A stretch of 64,000 nt of DNA from Paracoccus denitrificans (GCF_900100045.1 NZ_FNEA01000008.1:62001-126000), one strand, 5' to 3'. Positions 9,566 through 18,783 are shown, counted from the first letter of the stretch. Numbers and translations: made by a program. Notes: generated by a model from the sequence alone, not told the origin.

Positions 9566-9628
9566 TCAACAATCCCGACGCTTCCGCCGGGGCGCCCAAA
9601 ACGCCCGCCAGAAAACAGGGAGAGTTCC

Positions 9629-10405
9629 ATGACCCACGACCACATCGCCCGCCGCCTGCTGCTGGGCCTGATCGCATCCGCCCTGATCGCGCCTGCCGCC
9701 GTGGCGCAGGACGCGGCGCAGATGCCGCAATGCCAGGTCGGCGAATTCGCCATGGGCCTGCGCTATCAGCAGCAATCGGCCGAGGTCCGGGCGCTGCAAT
9801 TGCAGGCCTTTGCGCTGGCGACCGAGCGGCTGGACGCCGCCGTCGCCAAGGCCGAGGATCCGGCCAGGCTGGCCGTCGTTACCGACCTGGACGAGACGGT
9901 GATCGACAACACTCCGCTTCTGGTGCGCGACATGCAGGCGTGCCACCAATATGACACCTGGGACACCTGGGGCTTCTGGGAGCGGGACGGCAAGCCCACG
10001 CTCATCCCCGGCGCCGGGGAGTTCCTGGACCATGCCGACAAGGCCGGGGTGGCGATCTATTACATCTCGGACCGTTTCGGCGAGAACAAGCCCTCGACCA
10101 TCGCCACGCTGAACGAACTGGGCCTGCCGCAGGTTTCCGAGGATCATGTGCTGCTTTACGGCACCACCAAGGTCGAGCGGCGCGGCGTGGTGTCCGAGGA
10201 CCACGAGATCGTCCTGCTGCTGGGCGACACGCTGCACGATTTCGACGGCGTGTTCCACAAGGCCGATACCGCGACCAAGCGCGAAAAGGTGGACGAGAAC
10301 CGGGCGCATTTCGGCGTGGACTGGATCGTGCTGCCCAACGCGACCTATGGCGAATGGAGCGAGGCGCCCCTGACCGCCTGGGACGCCGAGCTGAAGACCG
10401 AATAG
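9629..10405 (+). CDS. 5'-nucleotidase, lipoprotein e(P4)-like class C acid phosphatase
   Basis: This 258-residue secreted HAD phosphatase has a signal peptide (to about residue 27, AAVAQD). The nucleophile motif is DLDETVIDN (Asp86 and Asp88), YYISDR is the second HAD motif and LLLGDTLHDF supplies the acidic metal-binding pair, so all four catalytic Asp positions appear present. Members hydrolyse nucleoside monophosphates in the periplasm. The lipoprotein Cys typical of Haemophilus e(P4) is not evident, so it is probably soluble. CAGGGAGAG precedes the ATG. Confidence 0.9.
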   Translation: MTHDHIARRLLLGLIASALIAPAAVAQDAAQMPQCQVGEFAMGLRYQQQSAEVRALQLQAFALATERLDAAVAKAEDPARLAVVTDLDETVIDNTPLLVRDMQACHQYDTWDTWGFWERDGKPTLIPGAGEFLDHADKAGVAIYYISDRFGENKPSTIATLNELGLPQVSEDHVLLYGTTKVERRGVVSEDHEIVLLLGDTLHDFDGVFHKADTATKREKVDENRAHFGVDWIVLPNATYGEWSEAPLTAWDAELKTE

Positions 10406-10471
10406 CCGCATCCGCCCAGTTCAGCCCGATCCGGCTTGGGTAGGCGGGCGGGTCGTGAAGCGTTCGGGCAA

Positions 10472-10495
10472 CCCCGCGGCAAATCCGCCGCGGGG
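10472..10495 (+). terminator. Hairpin after phosphatase gene, possible terminator
   Basis: A perfect 9-bp stem CCCCGCGGC (10472-10480) / GCCGCGGGG (10487-10495) closes a 6-nt loop. Only a short T pair follows, so it may be a weak or Rho-assisted terminator between the phosphatase and the next MFS gene. Confidence 0.5.
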
Positions 10496-10556
10496 CCATT
10501 GCGTCCCGCCCGGCAATCGACAAGTCTCGGCCCGTCGGATCGGAGGGGGGCGCTTC

Positions 10557-11750
10557 ATGCGCGCATTGCTGTCGGGGGGGATCATCAGCCTGATCCTGGC
10601 CTATACGCTCAGTCAGTTCTATCGCGCCTTCCTGGCCGTGCTGTCGCCGGTCCTGCAGGCTGAACTGGGCGCGGGGCCCGAGGATCTGGCGATTTCCTCG
10701 GGCATGTGGTTCCTGACCTTCGCGCTGATGCAGATCCCCATCGGCGGGGCGTTGGACCGCATCGGCCCGCGCCGCACGGTGGCCGTGCTGCTGGCCCTGG
10801 GCGGCGCGGGCGGGGCGGCGGTCTTTGCGCTGGCGCAGGCGCCGTGGCATCTGCATGTCGCGCTGGCGCTGATGGGGATCGGCTGCGCGCCGGCGCTGAT
10901 GGGCAGCTATTACATCTTTGCCCGCAACTATCCTACGGCGCTGTTCGGGACATTGGCCGGGGCGGCGGTGGGCTTCGGCTCGCTGGGCAATATCCTGGGC
11001 GCCGCGCCGCTGGTCTGGGCGACCGAGGCCTTCGGCTGGCGCGAGACGCTATGGGCGCTGGCCGCGGTCACGCTGGCGGTGGCGCTGGCGATCCTGGCCT
11101 TTACCCGCGACCCCGAGCGGCTGGCCGCCACCGCGCCGCGCGGATCGCTGGCCGAGATCCTGCGGCTGCGGCCGCTATGGTTCATCCTGCCGCTGTTTTC
11201 GGTGAACTATGCCGCCTCGGCCGCGATCCGCGGCCTTTGGGCCGGCCCCTACATGGCCGAGGTGCATGGCGCCTCGGACCAGTTGATCGGCTGGGCGACG
11301 CTGGCGATGGGCGTCGCCATGGTGGTCGGCAATTTCCTGGTCGGGCCGGCGACGCGGCTGGTGGGCTCGATCCGCAGGCTGGCGCTGATCGCCAACGGCG
11401 CCGGCGTGGCGGTGATGGCCGGGCTGTGGCTGTTTCCCGCCGAGGGCGTCGCGCTGTCGGTGGCATTCCTGGCTCTGGTCGGGCTGTCGGGTGCGACCTA
11501 TACCGTGCTGATGGCGCATGGCCGCGCCTTTCTGCCCCCGCATCTGGTGGGGCGGGGCGTGACCTTCCTCAACATGTTCTCGATCGGCGGGGCAGGGGTG
11601 CTGCAATTCACCTCGCGCCCGGTCTATCGCTGGGCCAGCGCGCAAGGCAGCGCGGCCGAGGCATACTCGACCCTGTTCCTGTTCTTCCTGATTCCGCTTA
11701 CGGTGGGGTTCCTGCTGTATTTCCTGACGCCCGAGACGCCCGATGCCTGA
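10557..11750 (+). CDS. MFS transporter
   Basis: The 397-residue membrane protein has about 12 TM segments, starting MRALLSGGIISLILAYTLSQ. GGALDRIGPRRTVAV is the canonical MFS loop 2-3 motif. It is preceded by CGGAGGGGGG. The upstream in-frame ATG at 10455 would add 34 non-hydrophobic residues across a hairpin and is unlikely. The substrate is unknown. The LPS glycosyltransferase gene starts 8 nt before its stop, so it may be co-transcribed with the LPS genes. Confidence 0.88.
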   Translation: MRALLSGGIISLILAYTLSQFYRAFLAVLSPVLQAELGAGPEDLAISSGMWFLTFALMQIPIGGALDRIGPRRTVAVLLALGGAGGAAVFALAQAPWHLHVALALMGIGCAPALMGSYYIFARNYPTALFGTLAGAAVGFGSLGNILGAAPLVWATEAFGWRETLWALAAVTLAVALAILAFTRDPERLAATAPRGSLAEILRLRPLWFILPLFSVNYAASAAIRGLWAGPYMAEVHGASDQLIGWATLAMGVAMVVGNFLVGPATRLVGSIRRLALIANGAGVAVMAGLWLFPAEGVALSVAFLALVGLSGATYTVLMAHGRAFLPPHLVGRGVTFLNMFSIGGAGVLQFTSRPVYRWASAQGSAAEAYSTLFLFFLIPLTVGFLLYFLTPETPDA

Positions 11751-12789
11751 AATGCCCGCCGACCGGATCGACGTGGTCGCCCCTAACCTGAAGCGCCGCC
11801 TGTCGGGCGTCACGGCGACCGTGGTGCGGCTGATCCCGGTGCAGGCAGGGATGATCGGCATCGCCACCACCGGCCCCGGCCTGCCGTCCGGCCTGCCGCA
11901 TATCCCGCTGGCCCGCGCCGCGCTGTTGCCGCGCGACCGCTGGCGGGTCTGGCACGCGCGCCGCAATACCGAGATGGCGCTGGGGCTGATCCTGCGGCAT
12001 GTGCTGCGGCGGCGCTATCGGCTGCTCTTCACCTCGGCCTCGCAGCGCCGGCACAGCCGCTATACGAAATGGCTGATCTCGCAGATGGACGCGCTGGTCG
12101 CGACCTCGGCCAGGGGCGCGGCCTATCTGGAGCGCCCCGCCCGCGTCATCCACCACGGCATCGACATCGACGGCTTTGCCCCCCCGGCCGACCGGACCGC
12201 GCTGCGCTCAAGCCTGGGCCTGCCGCCGGATCAGGTGCTGGTCGGCTGCTACGGCCGCATCCGCGCACAAAAGGGCACCGGCGATTTCGTGCAGGCGATG
12301 CTGGCGCTGCTGCCTTCGCGCCCCGGCGTGACCGCGCTGGTCATGGGCCGGGCGACGGAAAAGCACCGCACCTATCTGGCCGCGCTCAAGGCGCAGGTGG
12401 CCGAGGCGGGCCTGTCCCAGCGCATCCTGTTTCCGCCCGAGGTGCCGGTGGACCGGATGGCGGCGTGGTATGGCGCGCTGGACCTCTATGTCGCGCCTCA
12501 GCGATGGGAGGGCTTCGGCCTGACCCCGCTGGAGGCCATGTCCTGCGGCGTGCCGGTCGTGGCGACGCGCGTCGGCGCCTTCGAGGAACTGGTCGCGGAC
12601 GGCGTGACCGGCAGCCTGATCCCGCCCGAGGACCAGCCCGCCATGCAGGCGGCCATCGCGCGCTGGCTGGACGATCCCTCCGCCCGCCATGCCGCGGGAC
12701 AGGCGGCACGCGCCCATGTCGAGGCGAATCACGCCATCGAAACCGAGGCCCGCGCCCTGGTCGAAGTCTATCGCGGACTGCTTTCGTGA
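11743..12789 (+). CDS. lpcC: LPS core glycosyltransferase, LpcC/LpsB-type mannosyltransferase
   Basis: A 348-residue GT-B enzyme. The N-terminus (VVAPNLKRRLSGVTATVVRL, then QAGMIGIATTGPGLP) and VWHARRNTEM closely resemble the Rhizobium LpcC core mannosyltransferase as I recall it. The C-terminal half has FGLTPLEAMSCGVPVV, with the E-x7-E nucleotide-sugar motif. It likely adds mannose to Kdo of the LPS inner core at the cytosolic membrane face. The start overlaps the MFS stop by 8 nt; the stop overlaps the GTG of the next gene. The symbol rests on similarity, so substrate specificity is moderately sure. Confidence 0.82.
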   Translation: MPEMPADRIDVVAPNLKRRLSGVTATVVRLIPVQAGMIGIATTGPGLPSGLPHIPLARAALLPRDRWRVWHARRNTEMALGLILRHVLRRRYRLLFTSASQRRHSRYTKWLISQMDALVATSARGAAYLERPARVIHHGIDIDGFAPPADRTALRSSLGLPPDQVLVGCYGRIRAQKGTGDFVQAMLALLPSRPGVTALVMGRATEKHRTYLAALKAQVAEAGLSQRILFPPEVPVDRMAAWYGALDLYVAPQRWEGFGLTPLEAMSCGVPVVATRVGAFEELVADGVTGSLIPPEDQPAMQAAIARWLDDPSARHAAGQAARAHVEANHAIETEARALVEVYRGLLS

Positions 12790-13400
12790 ACCGCCTCGGC
12801 TTCCTGATTGCCCGCACCCTGCGGGACGAGGGCGCGCTGCAACGCCTCTCGGCGCCGCAATCCGCAGTGCTGGGCGATCTGGCGGGCAAGCGCATCGCGC
12901 TGGTCGGCAATGCCCGCGCGCTGGCCGATACCCGGCACGGCGCACAGATCGACGCCGCCGATCTGGTGATCCGCATCAACCGCGCGCCGATACCCTCGGC
13001 CGAAAGCCATGGCAGCCGCACGGACTGGCTGGCGCTGGCCGTGCGGCTTTCCGAAGCCGACCGCACCCGCCTGGCACCCACCCGCGTCCTGTGGATGTCG
13101 CCCAAGCGCAAGCGGCTGGACTGGCGGACGGCGACCAGCCCCGGCTTCTACCTGCATCCGCTTGCGGATTATCAGGCACTCAAGGCCCGGCTGGGCGCCC
13201 CGCCCACCACCGGCGCCATGATGATCGACCTGATCGCGCGCTCGGACATGGCACGGCTGGAGCTTTACGGCTTCGATTTCTTCGCTTCGCTCTCGCTGTC
13301 GGGCCGGCGAACCGCCGACCAGGTTCCCCATGATTTCAAAGGGGAATCCGAATGGGTGCATAAGTTGATGCTGGCAGATCGCCGAATTGCTCGGCATTAA
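12786..13400 (+). CDS. Glycosyltransferase family 29 (sialyltransferase-like) protein
   Basis: The 204-residue protein starts at a GTG overlapping the upstream stop (GTGA). IALVGNARAL (residues 37-46) resembles the L-sialylmotif, and DAADLVIRINRAP and PTTGAMMIDLIA resemble the small motifs of GT29-like bacterial proteins. It is shorter than eukaryotic sialyltransferases but typical for the bacterial group. Coupling to the LpcC-type gene suggests a role in decorating LPS. Donor sugar and activity are unknown; sialic acid transfer is not established for this group. Confidence 0.7.
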   Translation: MNRLGFLIARTLRDEGALQRLSAPQSAVLGDLAGKRIALVGNARALADTRHGAQIDAADLVIRINRAPIPSAESHGSRTDWLALAVRLSEADRTRLAPTRVLWMSPKRKRLDWRTATSPGFYLHPLADYQALKARLGAPPTTGAMMIDLIARSDMARLELYGFDFFASLSLSGRRTADQVPHDFKGESEWVHKLMLADRRIARH

Positions 13401-13501
13401 GCCGAAATCCTGCCAGATCAGCGGGCGTTTTGACGAAATCTCGCTTTCCCTTTTCCGCAATACCCCCTATATCGCGGCGTCCTTTGTTGAAGGAGACCCC
13501 A

Positions 13502-14524
13502 ATGGGCTACAAGGTCGTTGTCGCCGGCGCCACGGGGAACGTGGGCCGTGAAATGCTGAACATCCTGGCCGAGCGCCAGTTTCCTGCTGATGAGGTTGTC
13601 GCTCTGGCTTCGCGCCGGAGCCTTGGCACTGAGGTCAGCTATGGCGACAAGACCTTGAAATGCAAGGATATCGAGGGGTTCGACTTTACCGGCTACGACA
13701 TCGCGCTGTTTGCCATCGGCTCGGACGCGACCAAGACCTATGCGCCCATCGCCGCATCGCAGGGCTGCGTGGTGATCGACAACTCGTCGCTTTACCGCTA
13801 CGACCCCGAGATCCCGCTGGTCGTGCCCGAGGTGAACCCGGATGCGGTCGAGGATTACCGCAACAAGATGATCATCGCGAACCCCAACTGCTCGACCGCG
13901 CAGATGGTGGTGGCGCTGAAGCCGCTGCATGATCGCGCCCGCATCAAGCGCGTCGTCGTCTCGACCTACCAGTCGGTCTCGGGTGCCGGCAAGGAGGGCA
14001 TGGACGAGCTGTGGAACCAGACCAAGGGCGTCTATGTCCCGGGTCAGGAAGTCGAGCCGAAGAAGTTCCAGAAGCAGATCGCCTTCAACGTGATCCCGCA
14101 GATCGACGTGTTCATGGACAGCGGCGACACCAAGGAAGAATGGAAGATGGTGGCCGAGACCAAGAAGATCGTCGATCCGGCGATCAAGGTCACGGCGACC
14201 TGCGTGCGCGTGCCGGTCTTCGTCGGCCATTCGGAATCGGTGAACATCGAGTTCGAGGACTTCCTGGACGAGGACGAGGCCCGCGACATCCTGCGCGAGG
14301 CGCCGGGCATCCTGGTCATCGACAAGCGCGAGCCGGGCGGCTACTCGACCCCGGTGGAATGCGTGGGCGATTTCGCCACCTTCGTCAGCCGCATCCGCCA
14401 GGACGTGACGGTGGAAAACGGCCTGAACATGTGGATCGTCAGCGACAACCTGCGCAAGGGCGCGGCGCTGAACGCGGTGCAGATCGCCGAGCTTCTGGGC
14501 AATCGCTGCCTCAAGAAGGGCTGA
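13502..14524 (+). CDS. asd: Aspartate-semialdehyde dehydrogenase
   Basis: The 340-residue enzyme reduces aspartyl phosphate to the semialdehyde in the lysine/threonine/methionine/DAP pathway. Visible are the NADP-binding GATGNVG (9-15), the catalytic Cys130 in NPNCSTAQM, and the acid-base His in VPVFVGHSES. AAGGAGACCCCA precedes the ATG at 13502. It is monocistronic, with a clear terminator 17 nt after the stop. Together with dapB (38.5 kb) it represents DAP synthesis in this window. Confidence 0.97.
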   Translation: MGYKVVVAGATGNVGREMLNILAERQFPADEVVALASRRSLGTEVSYGDKTLKCKDIEGFDFTGYDIALFAIGSDATKTYAPIAASQGCVVIDNSSLYRYDPEIPLVVPEVNPDAVEDYRNKMIIANPNCSTAQMVVALKPLHDRARIKRVVVSTYQSVSGAGKEGMDELWNQTKGVYVPGQEVEPKKFQKQIAFNVIPQIDVFMDSGDTKEEWKMVAETKKIVDPAIKVTATCVRVPVFVGHSESVNIEFEDFLDEDEARDILREAPGILVIDKREPGGYSTPVECVGDFATFVSRIRQDVTVENGLNMWIVSDNLRKGAALNAVQIAELLGNRCLKKG

Positions 14525-14540
14525 TCCCAAACGGATATGT

Positions 14541-14572
14541 GAGGGCGTCCCCCGGGGCGCCCTCTTGCATTT
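14541..14572 (+). terminator. Rho-independent terminator of asd
   Basis: A 10-bp stem with one G-T pair (14541-14550 with 14555-14564) closes a 4-nt loop and is followed by TTGCATTT. Confidence 0.85.
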
Positions 14573-14618
14573 CCGGCGCCCCTCGCTGACCTTGGCCCGG
14601 TCATGACAAGGGGGTCCG

Positions 14619-16256
14619 ATGCGCCATCTTCTGATATCCACCGCCATCCTGCTGGCCAGTCCCGCGCTGGCCGACCGGATCGAGACGACCGCCCGCGTCA
14701 CCGATGTCACCGTCTATCCCTGGGGTGCCGGCGTCACGCGCGAGGCCAGCCTGGACCTGCCCGCCGGCGCGCATGAGCTGGTGATCCCCGGCATCCCGGA
14801 AGGCATCGACGCGTCAAGCCTGCGCATTTCGGCCGAGGGTGCGGTGATCGGCGCGACCGGCTTCCAGCAGGAACGCGCCCTGCCCGAAACCCCGGCGAAA
14901 TCCCCCGAATTGCGCACCGCCGAGGAAGAGGTCCGCCGCCTGAAAGCCGCGCTGGCCGAACGCGATGCCGGCGTGGCCGAGATCAAGGCCCGGGCCGAGG
15001 CGGCCGAGGACACCATCGCATTCCTGATGAAACTGGCCGAATCCGACGCCGCCGGCACCGGCGACATCGCGGCGCTGACCCGCTCGGTGGGCGAGCAGTT
15101 GCTGCAAGCGCGCCAGACCGCGATCCGCGCCGAACTCGAGGCCGAGGCCGCCGATGCGGGGCGCGAGGAACTGGCCGAGGAACTCGCCCGCGCCGAAGCC
15201 CGGCTCGAGGCCCTGCGCGGCCCGGATTCCGAACGCGGCGCGCTGGTGATCGCGGTGCAGGGGCAGGGCCAGCCTGCGCGCATCCGCATCACCAGCCTGA
15301 CCGGCCAGGCAAGCTGGGAGCCGGTCTATGACCTGTCCTTGCAGCGCAAGGAAGGCAAGCTGCGGCTGGATCGCGAATTGCTGGTGCGGCAGAATACCGG
15401 CGAGGACTGGCGCGGCGTGCATCTGGTGCTGTCCACTGCGCGACCGATGGACCAGTCGGCGCCCAGCGAATTGCAGCCCGATTTCCCGCGCATCGGCGAT
15501 CCCGAGGCCAAGCTTTACAGCCGCTCGGCCGCGCCCATGGCCGAACAGGCCGTCATGGATTCGATGGAGCGCGCCTATCCCGCATCGGCACCCGAGCCCG
15601 GGATCACCGGCTCGGCCCTGGCCGGCATGGTGGGCGAGACCGTGGTCTATGACTATCCGACGCCGGTGGACATGCGCGACGGCGCCGATGCGCTGCGCCT
15701 GCCGCTGGATTCGCACGAACTGGCGCCCGAGATCGTCGCCGAGGCGGTGCCGCGCCGCGACGACAGCGCCTATCTGGTTGCCGATACGGTGAATTCGACC
15801 GGGGCGGTGATCCTGCCGGGCGACGCAACCTTCTATGCCGATGGCGCCATGGTCGGACGCGGCGCGCTGGAGCTGACCGCCGCCGGCGACGACATGAAGC
15901 TGGGCTTCGGGCCGCTGACCGGCATCAAGCTGGAGCGTCGCATTCCCGATGAGATCGAGGGCAATCGCGGGCTGATCTCGAAATCCTCGGAGCGCCGGGA
16001 AACCGCGATCCTGCGCCTGCGCAACCTGACGGGCGAGGAATGGCCGCTGCGGGTGATCGACCGCGTGCCGGTCTCGACCCAGGAAAACCTGCGCATCGAC
16101 TGGTCCTCCGATCCCAGCCCCGACGAGACCGATCCCGACGGCAAGCGCGGGCTGCTGGTCTGGAACGGCAAGATCGCCGCGGGCGAGGAACGCGTCATCA
16201 CCCTGACCACCTCGCTGCGCTGGCCCGAGGGGCAGACGCTGATCGCCGGCGACTGA
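14619..16256 (+). CDS. MuiA-family protein (DUF4140/DUF4139), secreted
   Basis: The 545-residue protein has a signal peptide (MRHLLISTAILLASPALA, cleavage about residue 18). The N-terminal DUF4140-like domain (VTDVTVYPWGAGVTREA) is followed by a long charged helix at roughly residues 95-200, rich in Ala/Glu and likely coiled coil, and then a beta-rich DUF4139 domain (ASWEPVYDLSL, ENLRIDWSSDP). This matches the mucoidy-inhibitor MuiA family. It is probably periplasmic. No biochemical activity is known. It is flanked by the asd terminator and a 187-nt gap. Confidence 0.85.
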   Translation: MRHLLISTAILLASPALADRIETTARVTDVTVYPWGAGVTREASLDLPAGAHELVIPGIPEGIDASSLRISAEGAVIGATGFQQERALPETPAKSPELRTAEEEVRRLKAALAERDAGVAEIKARAEAAEDTIAFLMKLAESDAAGTGDIAALTRSVGEQLLQARQTAIRAELEAEAADAGREELAEELARAEARLEALRGPDSERGALVIAVQGQGQPARIRITSLTGQASWEPVYDLSLQRKEGKLRLDRELLVRQNTGEDWRGVHLVLSTARPMDQSAPSELQPDFPRIGDPEAKLYSRSAAPMAEQAVMDSMERAYPASAPEPGITGSALAGMVGETVVYDYPTPVDMRDGADALRLPLDSHELAPEIVAEAVPRRDDSAYLVADTVNSTGAVILPGDATFYADGAMVGRGALELTAAGDDMKLGFGPLTGIKLERRIPDEIEGNRGLISKSSERRETAILRLRNLTGEEWPLRVIDRVPVSTQENLRIDWSSDPSPDETDPDGKRGLLVWNGKIAAGEERVITLTTSLRWPEGQTLIAGD

Positions 16257-16387
16257 CGGCACTTCGCCTGCCGCCGGCAAGGGATTGCAAGGCCCACCCC
16301 GCAGGGCGGCGGCCAGCGCATGCCACGAGCCGCGCCTTGCCCCCGATGTCGCCGGCACCCGCCGCGAATGCCCCCTGCGACATCTGG

Positions 16388-16403
16388 CGTGGGCTGGCCC
16401 ACG
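16388..16403. terminator. Hairpin in 187-nt gap between convergent genes
   Basis: The perfect palindrome CGTGGGC-TG-GCCCACG lies between the MuiA-like stop (16256) and the nucleosidase stop (16444). It may serve both convergent genes but lacks T-runs. The rest of the gap shows no open frame or RNA I can support. Confidence 0.35.
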
Positions 16404-16443
16404 TCGCGCCGGCGAAAAGCCGCGAAGGGCAGCCCTGGCACGC

Positions 16444-17088
16444 CTAAAGCGCCAGTTCGCCGCGCTCCAGCGCCTCGGCCAGCCGGTCCACGGCCTCGGC
16501 CAGGCGCTCATCGACCAGATGCAGATATTGCGTCCAGTCCGAGAGCTGCGCCAGTTCCTCGGCCCCGTCAGAAATGCCGCGCAGCCCGATCAGCGGTAGG
16601 CCGAAGCGCTGGCAGGCGCGCAGCACCGCAAAGCTTTCCATATCGACCATCTCGGCGGCGATCGCGTTATAGCCGGCACCGCTGACGATACTGGCCCCGG
16701 TTGCCAGGCTGGCCGAGGCGATGCCCGGAATTTGCAAGGGCAGGTCGACGCGCACGGGCAGGCCCAGCAGCGGCGTCTCGCCCCGGGCGAAACCCAGGGC
16801 CGAGGCGTCCATGTCGCGATATTCCAGCGAAGCGACCTGATAGACGCCCAATTGCTGCAACCGGCGGGAGCCGGCCGAACCCAGCGAGACCACCAGTTCG
16901 GGCAACTCATCCCGCGCGGCCAGCCGCGACAGCGCCGCGGTCAGTTCGACCGCCGCCTCGACCGGCCCGACGCCGGTCATCAGCGGCGAGATCCGCGCGC
17001 GCAGCTGCGGCCCATATTCCGCATCCAGCGCCATGACGAACAGCACCCGCCGCCCGGCCAGAAGATCGGGGTCCACCGTCATGACCAT
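16444..17088 (-). CDS. 5'-methylthioadenosine/S-adenosylhomocysteine nucleosidase-like phosphorylase
   Basis: The 214-residue protein has the purine-nucleoside phosphorylase/nucleosidase fold: VLFVMALDAEYGPQL with the catalytic Glu position, LMTGVGPVEAA, VVSLGSAGS for the ribose/water pocket, and EMVDMESFAVLRAC containing the ribose-binding Met-Glu pair. GLPLIGLRGISDGA near the C-terminus contains the catalytic Asp. It likely cleaves MTA/SAH in the methyl cycle. The ATG at 17088 is preferred to an upstream TTG at 17148. It is downstream of the PAS gene in the same direction (about 100 nt). Confidence 0.8.
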   Translation of the reverse strand: MVMTVDPDLLAGRRVLFVMALDAEYGPQLRARISPLMTGVGPVEAAVELTAALSRLAARDELPELVVSLGSAGSRRLQQLGVYQVASLEYRDMDASALGFARGETPLLGLPVRVDLPLQIPGIASASLATGASIVSGAGYNAIAAEMVDMESFAVLRACQRFGLPLIGLRGISDGAEELAQLSDWTQYLHLVDERLAEAVDRLAEALERGELAL

Positions 17089-17187
17089 AGTCCCGTGCCC
17101 GCCATTCGTCCGATTGCCACCATGATCCCCTCCGACAGGTTTTGCCAAGGGAAGCGCAGCCGGGCGGGCAGGGCAAGAGCGGCGCGA

Positions 17188-18783
17188 TCATCCGGTCAGG
17201 GCGCGTGACATCGCGGCACGTTCGGCCGGCTCGGGATCATGTGCGGCGCGGGGCGCATCGCGCCCGACCGGCAGGCTCGGCACCGGGGCGGCAAAGCTCA
17301 GCAGCAGGCGGGCACCGGACAGCCCGCGCAGTCCCCAGGACAACAGCCCACCCGCCGGCCCGGCCATGGCACCGCGCAAAGGCTCGTCCGGCAGGGCAGC
17401 ATTCAGCGCCTCGCGCAGGGCGGCAAGGCCGGGGCTTGCACCGCAGGCATCGGTCCAGACCTGGACATGTCCCTCCAGCGTGCCGGGTGCCGCCGCGTCC
17501 CACAGATCGGCATAGCGGCGGTTCGAGATCAGCAGATCGCCATTGGCGCCAAAGACCGCCACCGCATCCTCCAGCGCATCCAGCACCTCGGCACCCAGTG
17601 ACAGGTCGGCGCGGAACTTGCGGGTCAGCGAGATTTCCGAGGTGATGTCCTCGAACAGAAAGGCCACCGCGCCGTCGGGATGGGGCCGTCCGGTCACGCG
17701 ATAGGTCTGCCCGCCGGGCAGCGACCACATCTCGACGTGATGCCCCGAGGACGCCGCGGCCTCCAGCGTGTTCATCTGGTTGCGCCAACTGCGATAATCC
17801 TTGGGCTCGGGCACCATCCGCGCCTCGCGCAGCCGGTCCAGAAAGGCGTAAAGCGTCGGCCGCGCGGTCAGGAACCCGGTCGCAAGCCCCGTCAGGTCGA
17901 TCAGTGCCGGATTGAACAGTTGCAGGTTGCGATCGCGGTCAAAGATCGCCAACCCGATGGGCAGGTCGGCAAAGGTCTTGGTCAGGGTCTGGACGAATTC
18001 GCGCAGCGAGCGTTCCGCCCGGACCGCCGCATCGGCGGGCAGGGCGATGGCAACGGTCTGCCCGCCGATTTCGTGCAGGTGGCAATCATACCAGCGGCTT
18101 TGCCCGTCATGGTCGACCTGCATCCGCCGCGCCCCGCCCGAGGTGGCGGGCTGGACCGGCCGCGCCGACAGGTCGATGATCCGGGGCAGGGGCCAGACCG
18201 TCTGTCCCCGCGCCTTGACCTCGGCCAGGTTCAGATAGGCCGAATTGGCCCAGGTGACCTGACCTTGCGGATCCTGCCGCCAGGCCAGCATCGGCGAGTG
18301 GTCCATGGCGCTGCGCAGGATTTCCAGCTCTTGCTCCATGGCGCGCAGGGACAGGGAATCGACCAGGATACCGGCATCCTCGGCCGCCGGGTCGGCCAGT
18401 GTCAGGCGCAGCAGGCCATCGCCCAGATCATCGGCCAAGAGCCGCAACGGGCTGTCGCCGGCGCGCTCCTTCAGCTCGATCCGCGCGGCGTCGCCCAGAT
18501 CGGGCAGCAGCGCGCCGAATTCCGGCAGGCGCATGCACAGCCATGAACTCAGCCGCTGCCAGTCCCCCTCGCCCGGCAAGCTGGCCAACAGGGCGCGGGC
18601 CGGCGAGGTCGCATCGACCAGCACCCCGTCGCGAAACAGGAAGACGGTCGGCTCAAGCCCGCGTTCCAGCCCGCGCGCCGTGCCTGCCCCGGCAAGGCGC
18701 CGATCCATAAGCCGGGTCAAGGCCAAGGCCGGCAAGACCGCCAGCACCGCCGCCGCAAAGGCGATAAGGAAATGCGCAACCAT
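17188..18783 (-). CDS. PAS-domain protein with N-terminal membrane anchor and no kinase domain
   Basis: The 531-residue protein has one N-terminal TM helix (AHFLIAFAAAVLAVLPALAL, about 3-22). The remainder holds at least three PAS-like units: about residues 130-240 (DHSPMLAWRQDPQG, VTWANSAYLNL), 260-375 (DLPIGLAIFDRDRNLQLFNP) and 395-470 (LDALEDAVAVFGANGDLLIS). The segment after the second unit resembles the connector before a HisKA domain, but no H-box, N-box or G-box follows. It lies 76 nt downstream of regB in the same direction. AGGGATG precedes the ATG, and a TATAGT -10-like box (18816-18821, minus) may give it its own promoter. Function is unknown. Confidence 0.75.
   Translation of the reverse strand: MVAHFLIAFAAAVLAVLPALALTRLMDRRLAGAGTARGLERGLEPTVFLFRDGVLVDATSPARALLASLPGEGDWQRLSSWLCMRLPEFGALLPDLGDAARIELKERAGDSPLRLLADDLGDGLLRLTLADPAAEDAGILVDSLSLRAMEQELEILRSAMDHSPMLAWRQDPQGQVTWANSAYLNLAEVKARGQTVWPLPRIIDLSARPVQPATSGGARRMQVDHDGQSRWYDCHLHEIGGQTVAIALPADAAVRAERSLREFVQTLTKTFADLPIGLAIFDRDRNLQLFNPALIDLTGLATGFLTARPTLYAFLDRLREARMVPEPKDYRSWRNQMNTLEAAASSGHHVEMWSLPGGQTYRVTGRPHPDGAVAFLFEDITSEISLTRKFRADLSLGAEVLDALEDAVAVFGANGDLLISNRRYADLWDAAAPGTLEGHVQVWTDACGASPGLAALREALNAALPDEPLRGAMAGPAGGLLSWGLRGLSGARLLLSFAAPVPSLPVGRDAPRAAHDPEPAERAAMSRALTG

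Noticed and set aside
13430-13473. TTGACG and CTATAT upstream of asd as promoter
   Set aside because: The spacing between the two boxes is over 30 nt and no -10-like box lies at 16-18 nt, so I do not call it.
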